Below are positions 8,242 through 12,779 of a stretch of 12,779 bases of DNA, one piece after another. The stretch is from Planctomycetota bacterium (GTDB lineage: Bacteria > Planctomycetota > UBA1135 > UBA2386). How positions within the stretch are numbered: the first letter of the stretch is position 1; each line of letters opens with the position of its first letter. A program made the position numbers and the translations under genes. Under the pieces are notes generated by a model that saw nothing but the letters and a program-made list of their open reading frames with translations, searched no databases and was not told the origin of the DNA. Location of the stretch: the NCBI GenBank assembly GCA_016793305.1, contig JAEUHU010000241.1, forward strand, positions 1-12,779, in the 5' to 3' direction.

Positions 8242-8247
8242 TAGCTT
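8242..8247 (+). promoter_or_regulatory. Putative -10 box TAGCTT for the pyrophosphorylase gene
   Basis: TAGCTT fits TAnnnT and ends 9 bases before the TTG start at 8257. The bases between are mostly pyrimidine (CTTCCGGCC), so no ribosome-binding site is present. This suggests a leaderless TTG-initiated message. No clear -35 hexamer is visible. Confidence 0.45.
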
Positions 8248-8256
8248 CTTCCGGCC

Positions 8257-9384
8257 TTGAAAGGACTCACCGAGCAACAGCTGGCGTTCCTGAACCAGTA
8301 CGGGTTCGACGCCGAACTGCAGCAGCGCTGGCAGCAGGACGTCGCCGCGGGGCGACTCTCGAAGGCGACCAACGCCGTGACCGGCGAGCTGCTGGCCCCA
8401 CCGGCCAACACCCTGGTCAAGCTGCCGGGCAAGGGCACCAAGTCGGCGCGCGAACTCGAGCGGCTCGGCCGCGAAGCGCTGGCCCGTGGCGAGGTCGGCG
8501 TCGTGGTGCTGAACGGCGGCATGGCGACACGCTTCGGCGGCGTGGTGAAGGGCATCGTGCCGGTGCTCGGCCGCGACCGTTCGTTCCTGGCGCTGGCGGT
8601 CGAGGACTGCCGCAAGCACCCCTCGTCGGCCGGGCTGCCGGTGCCGTTGTTCCTGATGAACAGCTTCGCGACCGACACCGCGACCAAGGCGCACTTCGAC
8701 GAGCACGGCCACTTCGGCAGCGACCCGGCCCGGATCCACCATTTCACGCAATCGGTGGCGCTGCGCATGACGCAGCGTGGCGACCTGTTCCGGCTCGACT
8801 CGGGCGACGTTTCGCCGTACGGCCCCGGCCACGGCGACTTCCTGGCGTCGTTCCGCAGGGCCGGTCTGCTGCAGCGCTTCGTCGACGGCGGCGGCCGCTG
8901 GCTGCTGGTGCGCAACGTCGACAATCTCGGCGCGCGCCTCGACCCGCTGATCCTCGGCCACCACATCCACAGCCAGGCCGCGGCGACCTGCGAACTGGCC
9001 CCGAAGTGGCCCGAGGACGTCGGTGGCTCGCCGCTGTCCTACCTCGGCCGCACCCAGCTGATCGAGCAGATCCGCTACCCGGCCGAGTTCGACCCGAGCA
9101 TCGTCGACGTCTTCAACACCAACACGTTCACGTTCAGCGCCGCGGAACTCGACCACGACTTCGAGCTCGGCTGGTACTACGTCGAGAAGAACGTCGAAGA
9201 GCGCAAGGCCGTGCAGATCGAGCACCTGATCGGCGAGCTGACCGCGCACTTGCCGACCAACTGGCTGTGCGTGCGGAGAAGCGGCCGCAACACGCGCTTC
9301 CTGCCGATGAAGACGCCCGACGACCTCAGCAGCGCGCGCGACGAGATCGCCGAGATGTACGACGCGCCGGCCGACGGGGCCTGA
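8257..9384 (+). CDS. UTP-glucose-1-phosphate uridylyltransferase-like (UDPGP family)
   Basis: This 375-residue cytosolic enzyme of the UDPGP family would form UDP-glucose or another UDP-sugar from UTP and the sugar-1-phosphate, feeding surface polysaccharide synthesis. The nucleotide-binding motif is NGGMATRFGG at 86-95, a variant of the usual GGxGTR, followed by VVKG. PGHGD at 190-194 and RNVDNLGA from 219 are the conserved UTP/sugar-binding blocks. Lys352 in LPMKTPDDL is the conserved basic residue of the C-terminal half. Length is shorter than eukaryotic UGPases (about 470-510), as in the compact bacterial members. Translation probably begins at TTG 8257, giving MKGLTEQQLAFL; no ATG or GTG lies upstream in frame near the -10 box. 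UDP-GlcNAc or another UDP-sugar cannot be excluded as the product. The gene is divergent from recG. Confidence 0.9.
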   Translation: MKGLTEQQLAFLNQYGFDAELQQRWQQDVAAGRLSKATNAVTGELLAPPANTLVKLPGKGTKSARELERLGREALARGEVGVVVLNGGMATRFGGVVKGIVPVLGRDRSFLALAVEDCRKHPSSAGLPVPLFLMNSFATDTATKAHFDEHGHFGSDPARIHHFTQSVALRMTQRGDLFRLDSGDVSPYGPGHGDFLASFRRAGLLQRFVDGGGRWLLVRNVDNLGARLDPLILGHHIHSQAAATCELAPKWPEDVGGSPLSYLGRTQLIEQIRYPAEFDPSIVDVFNTNTFTFSAAELDHDFELGWYYVEKNVEERKAVQIEHLIGELTAHLPTNWLCVRRSGRNTRFLPMKTPDDLSSARDEIAEMYDAPADGA

Positions 9385-9400
9385 GCGGCGCCAAGGTCCG

Positions 9401-9416
9401 GCGGAGCCGACTCCGC
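9401..9416. terminator. Bidirectional terminator candidate between convergent genes
   Basis: GCGGAG (9401-9406) pairs with CTCCGC (9411-9416) around a CCGA tetraloop, and a G-T pair can extend it. It fills the 31-base gap between the stop of the pyrophosphorylase gene and the stop of the minus-strand unknown gene. There is no T tract on either side. Confidence 0.45.
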
Positions 9417-9769
9417 TAGGACGACCGCAGGTTGAGTCCGTCGAAGCCGAGCAGATCCTCGCTGGTCGGCGTTCGCTGTTCGGCGACGAGCACTTCCTCG
9501 GCATCGCCGCGCAGCACGAACGACCACTCGTTGCATGCCGTGACGAGGAACCCGGACGGGGTCGCCTGCCACGAACCAGCCAGACTGATGCAGAGCGCGT
9601 CCCGTAGCACCCGGGTCGTGCAACTGCCGTCCCCATGCAGGTGCACCTGGAGTCGTCGTCCGCCGGACGCGCCCGAGAACGCGTGCCGTGTCGTTCGCGT
9701 CGATACCTTCCACAGCTCCCAGCAAAGGCCGGGCAGGCCGAGCACGGAGGGGTCGAGCAAGGCGCCCAT
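9416..9769 (-). CDS. Small hypothetical protein, Trp- and Cys-containing
   Basis: I do not recognise this 117-residue protein. Reasons to call it real are strong third-position G/C preference, a start codon with a good promoter just upstream, stop-free reading across a space no other gene fills, and a mixed, protein-like composition. It has four Trp (17, 20, 67, 82) and four Cys (16, 50, 60, 79). Alternating hydrophobic segments such as LQVHLHGDG and GFLVTACNEWSFVLRG suggest a small beta-rich fold. There is no convincing signal peptide or membrane helix. The C-terminal third is more acidic (DAEEVLVAEQ, TSEDLLGFDG). An ATG four bases upstream (9773) opens a different frame with poorer composition. 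The gene is convergent with the pyrophosphorylase and divergent from the SAM methyltransferase. Function unknown. Confidence 0.7.
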   Translation of the reverse strand: MGALLDPSVLGLPGLCWELWKVSTRTTRHAFSGASGGRRLQVHLHGDGSCTTRVLRDALCISLAGSWQATPSGFLVTACNEWSFVLRGDAEEVLVAEQRTPTSEDLLGFDGLNLRSS

Positions 9770-9782
9770 CCATGCGAAGGAA

Positions 9783-9812
9783 ATGCTAGTCCGGCCGCCA
9801 AGCGCCGGACAA
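9783..9812 (-). promoter_or_regulatory. Promoter of the small hypothetical gene, with embedded dyad
   Basis: On the minus strand TTGTCC (9812-9807) and TAGCAT (9788-9783) are separated by 18 bases, close to a sigma-70-type -35/-10 pair. The -10 box ends 13 bases before the ATG at 9769. An inverted repeat, GTCCGGC (9789-9795) with GCCGGAC (9804-9810) around 8 bases, occupies the spacer and overlaps the -35. A repressor bound there would block polymerase. The promoter is moderately supported; the operator role is inference. Confidence 0.5.
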
Positions 9813-9860
9813 CGCCACCTCGAGCCAGCAGGGCTCTACCTGGGCCGCCCGTCCGGCCGA

Positions 9861-9866
9861 TAGCAC
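9861..9866 (+). promoter_or_regulatory. Putative -10 element TAGCAC for the SAM methyltransferase gene
   Basis: TAGCAC (in CGATAGCACC) ends 7 bases before the ATG at 9874. A third copy of the GTCCGGC half-site lies at 9851-9857, immediately upstream. There is no clear -35 and no Shine-Dalgarno. Confidence 0.38.
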
Positions 9867-9873
9867 CGGGCGG

Positions 9874-11490
9874 ATGACGACGGCGAACGAGCTCCCCGGC
9901 GGCAAGGCGGCGGCGATGCGCGACCAGTACGGCGCCTGGCCTTACCCGCAGGTGCCGCTGCTCGCCGCCCTGCCGAGCACGCATCCGTACGAGCTGCACG
10001 TCGACTGGTTGTGGGACCGCGCCGGCCGCGGACCAGGCCCCACCCGCCCGCGGATCTGGATCGCCGGGTGCGGCACGTTCCAGCCGTATGCGTTCGGCGT
10101 CGCCAACCCGCACGCCGACATCGTCGCCACCGACCTCAGCGAACCGAGCCTCGCGGTGGCGCAGCGCCGCTGCCGGCTGCACCGCCAGCGGCACGTTCGG
10201 TTCGCGCCGGTCGACCTCGACGAGCCGTCGTCGTGGCCGGCCGGCGAGTTCGACCTGATCGAGTGCTACGGCGTGCTGATGAACGTCGCCGACCCGCTGG
10301 CGACGCTGCGTGGGCTCGCCAGCAAGCTCACGCCGAACGGCGTGCTGCGGCTGATGGTCTACCCGCACTGGTCGCGGCAGCGGGTGTTCCAGCTGCAACG
10401 GCTGGCGCGGCTGCTCGGCTTCCACGCCGGGGACCGTGCGCACCCGGCGGCCTTCCGTCGCTTCGTGCGGCGCCTGCCGCGCGCGCATCCGCTGCGCTAC
10501 GCGTTCACCAGCTACGCCGACAGCAAGAACGACGCCGGCGTCGTCGACGCGTTCCTGCACGCGGGCGACCGCGGCTTCACGGGCCACCAGCTCGGCGCCC
10601 TGCTCGCCGGCGCGGGGCTGCAGCCGGCGCACTGGTTCCACCGGCCGTGGGGCCAGCCCGACCGCATGGCCGAGGCGCTGCAGTTCGACGGACGCGCGCA
10701 GAGCTTCGTGCTCGGCTACCTCGACCTGTGGCAGGAGCTGCGCTCGAACTTCGTGGTCTGCGCGACGCGCGCCGATGCTGGCCCCCGCACGATCGGCGAA
10801 CCGCGTGTGCATCCACGCTTCACCGGTGACCAGCACTCGCTGCGCCACCGGCTGCGCCTGCTGCGCCTGCGCTGGCTCGGCGGCAAGCTGCCGTCGCGCA
10901 CCGGCGAGGACGAACTGCGCCTGCCGGCCGCGGCGGCGCGCGCCCTCTGCCGCGGCGAACCACCGCCGCAGACGGGCCTCGACGGCCTGCTGCTCGGCGG
11001 CCAGGACCACGGCTCGCAGCTGCCCGCCCACGAGGACTTCGCCGCCGAAGCCGTGTTCCTGCAGCAGGCGCACGCGCTGCGCGTCGGCCGCTTGGCGCCG
11101 AACCCGCTCTACGCGCACCTGTTCGCCGCCTACGAGCTGGCGCAGCGCCATCCGGAACTCGGCCTGCCGGACCTCGAACTGCAGCTCGGCCACTGGGCGC
11201 CGTGGGCCGACCCGCTCGAAGAACGGCCGGTGACGTTCGGGCTGACGCCGTACGGCACGCACCAGCGCTTCCGCGTCAACCTCGCGGACCATCTCGCCCG
11301 CGCGCCGCTGCCGACCGCTGCGGACTACGGGGCGATCCGCCTGCGCCACGACGCCGCGGCGCGCCTCGCGGTCGAGAGTCGGCTGCGCAGCTGTTCGGAA
11401 GTACCGCAGGTCGTGCGCGACGAGGCGACGCTGCGCGAGCTGGCGGTGCTGCTCGACCACCACGACAGCCTGTTCGTCACGACCGAGTGA
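9874..11490 (+). CDS. SAM-dependent methyltransferase with an unassigned C-terminal half
   Basis: This 538-residue protein has a class I methyltransferase domain in roughly its first 280 residues. RDQYGAWPYPQVPLL near the N-terminus is a Tyr/Pro-rich motif seen before the fold in a group of bacterial methyltransferases. Motif I is IWIAGCGTFQPYAF from about residue 61, motif II is DLSEPSLAVAQRR from 87, and IECYGVL at 129-135 is the motif IV region. From about residue 290 to the end there is no motif I can name. The segment is rich in Leu, Arg and His, and contains QTGLDGLLLGG and LELQLGHWAPWADPLEE. It may be a substrate-binding or protein-binding domain. The substrate is unknown. The start fits a -10 box 7 bases upstream. 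The gene ends inside a 15-bp hairpin. No frameshift is evident. The methyltransferase call is secure; anything more specific is not. Confidence 0.9.
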   Translation: MTTANELPGGKAAAMRDQYGAWPYPQVPLLAALPSTHPYELHVDWLWDRAGRGPGPTRPRIWIAGCGTFQPYAFGVANPHADIVATDLSEPSLAVAQRRCRLHRQRHVRFAPVDLDEPSSWPAGEFDLIECYGVLMNVADPLATLRGLASKLTPNGVLRLMVYPHWSRQRVFQLQRLARLLGFHAGDRAHPAAFRRFVRRLPRAHPLRYAFTSYADSKNDAGVVDAFLHAGDRGFTGHQLGALLAGAGLQPAHWFHRPWGQPDRMAEALQFDGRAQSFVLGYLDLWQELRSNFVVCATRADAGPRTIGEPRVHPRFTGDQHSLRHRLRLLRLRWLGGKLPSRTGEDELRLPAAAARALCRGEPPPQTGLDGLLLGGQDHGSQLPAHEDFAAEAVFLQQAHALRVGRLAPNPLYAHLFAAYELAQRHPELGLPDLELQLGHWAPWADPLEERPVTFGLTPYGTHQRFRVNLADHLARAPLPTAADYGAIRLRHDAAARLAVESRLRSCSEVPQVVRDEATLRELAVLLDHHDSLFVTTE

Positions 11491-11501
11491 CGAACAGGCT
11501 G
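11466..11501 (+). terminator. 15-bp perfect hairpin spanning the methyltransferase stop codon
   Basis: CAGCCTGTTCGTCAC (11466-11480) pairs without mismatch with 11487-11501 around the six-base loop GACCGA. The stem begins in the last codons, and the TGA stop at 11488-11490 lies in the second arm. No T tract follows, as is common for terminators in GC-rich genomes. A perfect 15-bp stem with so short a loop is far beyond chance in a window of this size. It most likely ends or stabilises the methyltransferase mRNA. Confidence 0.75.
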
Positions 11502-11795
11502 GCGCTCGAACCCTGACGCCGCACGACGGGGCAGCGCAGGTACCGGAGCGCTCCGCACACGCGTTTGGGCCCGAGTCACGATCGACTCCGGCGACAGGCC
11601 CTGCCGAGCACGGCCATGGCGGCTGTCCGGTGCGTGCGGCATCCCTGCGGGGCTGGCACCGACGAGGCTGCCCGCGACGAGGGGCCGTCTCCACGAGAGT
11701 TCGCCGAACCTGTGGCCAAGCGATGCGCAGGCCGTGGACCAGGAGTCTCGACGCCGAAGACTCTCCCGAGGCGGGCGCGATCTCGAACCGACGGC
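11502..11795. other. Intergenic stretch with no recognisable gene
   Basis: About 350 bases separate the methyltransferase stop from the transposase-like start. I see no tRNA, no other RNA gene and no frame giving a recognisable protein. Frames open on both strands (for example minus 11857-11576) read as Arg/Ser/Pro-rich sequence without motifs. A 12-bp perfect palindrome, CGGAGCGCTCCG, lies at 11544-11555. The composition is slightly less GC-rich than the genes around it. Confidence 0.5.
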
Positions 11796-11824
11796 TTGCC
11801 GAACGACCAGGATACCCATATATA
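11796..11824 (+). promoter_or_regulatory. Promoter of the transposase-like gene
   Basis: TTGCCG (11796-11801) and TATATA (11819-11824) are separated by exactly 17 bases, the best -35/-10 pair in the window. The -10 lies in the palindrome CATATATATG (11817-11826), the most AT-rich spot seen. The predicted transcript would start about 10-12 bases before the ATG at 11843, leaving a leader without a Shine-Dalgarno. Confidence 0.55.
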
Positions 11825-11842
11825 TGCGCAATCAAACGAACG

Positions 11843-12652
11843 ATGGCCGCAGAGCACCGAACCACCACAAGGGCACGCCGGAACGACCGGGCTCGCCCGG
11901 GCGGATCGAAGGCCGGTCGCGGCAAGCGCGCGTCCGACGACAAGGCCCCGTTGCTACCGTTCCGTTCCGGGCGCGGAGGCGCCCGGAACGGTGCTGGCCG
12001 CAAACCGAAGGTCGCCGGCCGCCCAGGCGTCGACCACCGCGAGCGGGCCGCGCTCGCGAAGCGCTTCCCGGTGCACGTGACCCTCAAGCTGCGCAGTGGC
12101 TTGCCGCGCCTGCGAAGCAGGCGCGAGTACGCCGCCCTTCGGGCGGCGTTCGCGGCCGGCTGCGCCCGCAACCTCGCCGGCACCTTCCGCCTCTGCCACT
12201 ACGCGGTCCTGAACGACCACCTGCACCTGCTCTGCGAGTCCGAGAGCCGCACAGCCCTCTCACGCGGCCTCCAGGGCCTCTTGATCCGCATCGCCAAAGC
12301 CCTCAACAAGCTGTGGGCCCGCCGCGGCAGCGTGTTCGCCGATCGCTACCACGACCACATCCTGAAGACGCCGCGCGAAGTCCGGAATGCGCTGCGCTAC
12401 CTGTTCGGCAACGGCAAGAAGCACGCAGCCGAGGGCCGCGAGGTGCACGTTCCCCAGGCGCTCGACACCTACACCTCGGCCCCGTGGTTCGCTGGCTTCC
12501 GCGAACGCATCACGGTCGTCGGCATGGAGGCCGTCGTGCGGCCGGTGACCGACCCGCGCACCTGGCTGCTCAGCGAAGGCTGGCTGCGGCACGGGCGGAT
12601 CAGCGTGCACGAGGTGCCACGACCTCGGGCCATGGCGTCCGGCTCGACCTGA
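11843..12652 (+). CDS. Y1/HUH transposase-like protein (REP-associated tyrosine transposase type)
   Basis: This 269-residue protein has a single-strand DNA endonuclease fold of the Y1_Tnp (IS200/RAYT-like) family. The HUH metal-binding motif is His126-Leu-His128 in NDHLHLLCE. It is preceded by FRLCHYAVL and by the first strand VHVTLKLRSG. Tyr186 in ALRYLFGN lies 58-60 residues after the HUH, matching the place of the catalytic Tyr in E. coli TnpA-REP; Tyr169 in ADRYHDH is the alternative. The first 80 residues form a basic Gly/Arg-rich extension including GARNGAGRKP, seen in a subgroup of chromosomal single-copy relatives. The frame is open back to a GTG at 11630, but the promoter at 11796-11824 and the change in composition favour ATG 11843. 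No terminal repeats or target duplications are visible, so this is probably a domesticated or RAYT-type gene rather than a complete insertion sequence. Mobility is not shown. Confidence 0.85.
   Translation: MAAEHRTTTRARRNDRARPGGSKAGRGKRASDDKAPLLPFRSGRGGARNGAGRKPKVAGRPGVDHRERAALAKRFPVHVTLKLRSGLPRLRSRREYAALRAAFAAGCARNLAGTFRLCHYAVLNDHLHLLCESESRTALSRGLQGLLIRIAKALNKLWARRGSVFADRYHDHILKTPREVRNALRYLFGNGKKHAAEGREVHVPQALDTYTSAPWFAGFRERITVVGMEAVVRPVTDPRTWLLSEGWLRHGRISVHEVPRPRAMASGST
11962..11991. repeat. 13-bp perfect hairpin inside the transposase-like gene
   Basis: CCGTTCCGGGCGC (11962-11974) pairs perfectly with 11979-11991 around the tetraloop GGAG. It encodes the Gly/Arg-rich linker (RSGRGGARNG), a poorly constrained part of the protein. 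A stem this long with a four-base loop is unlikely by chance. Confidence 0.7.
12105..12125. repeat. 9-bp hairpin with GAA triloop
   Basis: CGCGCCTGC (12105-12113) and GCAGGCGCG (12117-12125) form a perfect stem around GAA, inside the transposase-like gene. Alone it would be near chance level in GC-rich DNA, but another 9-bp hairpin starts 4 bases later. Confidence 0.55.
12129..12149. repeat. 9-bp hairpin with a C(UUCG)G-type loop
   Basis: ACGCCGCCC (12129-12137) pairs with GGGCGGCGT (12141-12149). If the innermost pair is counted as the closing base pair, the loop is the very stable CTTCGG (UUCG tetraloop) form. It directly follows the hairpin at 12105-12125 within the same coding sequence. 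Confidence 0.55.
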
Positions 12653-12703
12653 GACCGGTCGGGTCGGACGCCCGGACTCAAGCGACCGACGCCGTGGCTC
12701 CGA

Positions 12704-12709
12704 TAGGAC
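12704..12709 (+). promoter_or_regulatory. Putative -10 element TAGGAC before rmlC
   Basis: TAGGAC (in CCGATAGGACC) ends 6 bases before the ATG at 12716, in the same position as the -10-like boxes of other genes here. There is no Shine-Dalgarno with useful spacing and no clear -35. Confidence 0.38.
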
Positions 12710-12715
12710 CGGGGC

Positions 12716-12779
12716 ATGCGCGTCATCGACACCGAACTGCACGGCGTCAAGCGGATCGAACCGGAGGTCTTCTCCGATC
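12716..12779 (+). CDS. rmlC: dTDP-4-dehydrorhamnose 3,5-epimerase, N-terminus only
   Basis: The last 64 bases encode the first 21 residues of a gene cut by the window edge. The sequence MRVIDTELHGVKRIEPEVFS matches the characteristic RmlC/RfbC start (IxTxLxGVxxIEPxVFxD). In that family this opens the cupin enzyme that epimerises C3 and C5 of the keto-sugar on the way to dTDP-L-rhamnose. The expected length is about 180 residues, so nearly 90 % is missing. It implies that rhamnose or a related sugar-nucleotide pathway, and perhaps its other rml genes, lies just beyond the right edge. Confidence is limited by the short visible stretch. Confidence 0.8.
   Translation, partial: MRVIDTELHGVKRIEPEVFSD

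Noticed and set aside
5639..8244. Long plus-strand frames opposite recG and nnrE
   Set aside because: Low-complexity Ser/Arg/Pro or His/Arg/Gln-rich translations antisense to confirmed genes.
11785..11800. TTCGAGA-like T-loop on the minus strand, considered as part of a tRNA
   Set aside because: The bases flanking the loop do not form the 5-bp T stem, and there is no acceptor or anticodon arm.
11325..11857. Minus-strand frames of 168 and 93 codons in the gene-poor stretch
   Set aside because: No recognisable motif, Arg/Ser-rich composition, and one runs into the antisense of the methyltransferase. They could be small genes, but nothing supports it.
8194..12183. Minus-strand frame open without a stop from recG upstream to about 12183, nearly 2000 codons in all
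   Set aside because: Only the recG part (6223-8193) matches a protein family. The rest is antisense to the pyrophosphorylase and methyltransferase genes, whose motifs are clear. High GC removes stop codons from shadow frames.
12610..12627. 6-bp inverted repeat near the end of the transposase-like gene, considered as a terminator
   Set aside because: The stem CGAGGT/ACCTCG is short, is followed by 23 more coding bases and has no T tract.

Overview
The window is a piece of a very GC-rich bacterial chromosome (clearly above 65 % by eye, with strong G/C preference at third codon positions). It carries nine recognisable protein genes, one of them cut by the right edge. The first 88 bases are an uninterrupted run of C and look like a sequencing or assembly artefact at a contig end. 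Lineage cannot be fixed from one window. The chemotaxis receptor type, the short UDP-glucose pyrophosphorylase, the HUH-transposase family and the start-proximal -10 boxes would fit a high-GC Planctomycetota or Myxococcota-like genome; this is inference.

Layout. 202-2427 (+): orphan methyl-accepting chemotaxis protein. 2475-3431 (+): EamA/DMT-family permease. 3495-4787 (+): RlmD/TrmA-type Fe-S RNA m5U methyltransferase, overlapping by ATGA with 4784-5596 (+): alpha/beta-hydrolase. Convergent to these with only 3 bases between stop codons is a minus-strand operon: recG (8193-6223) overlapping by ATGA with nnrE (6226-5600), the NAD(P)H-hydrate epimerase. Divergent from recG is 8257-9384 (+), a UDP-sugar pyrophosphorylase. 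It converges on a small unknown minus-strand gene (9769-9416), which is divergent from a two-part SAM methyltransferase gene (9874-11490). A strong hairpin closes the methyltransferase gene. About 350 bases without a recognisable gene follow, then an HUH (Y1/REP-associated type) transposase-like gene (11843-12652), and finally the first 21 codons of rmlC (dTDP-4-dehydrorhamnose 3,5-epimerase).

How the parts relate. Most genes are housekeeping: RNA modification, stalled-fork rescue, metabolite repair, transport and sensing. The pyrophosphorylase and rmlC both make nucleotide sugars for surface polysaccharide, but an unrelated methyltransferase and the transposase-like gene separate them, so a single locus is not established. 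The most informative non-coding signal is a division of labour in starts. Genes that head a transcription unit have a TAnnnT-like -10 box about 6-18 bases before the start codon and no Shine-Dalgarno. The two genes that overlap an upstream gene have good Shine-Dalgarno sequences. This suggests leaderless or very short-leader mRNAs for operon heads.

No defence system, CRISPR array, tRNA or rRNA is visible. The items most worth a second look are the start-site pattern, the three tight hairpins inside the transposase-like gene, the dyad in the promoter of the 117-residue unknown gene, and the unassigned C-terminal half of the methyltransferase.
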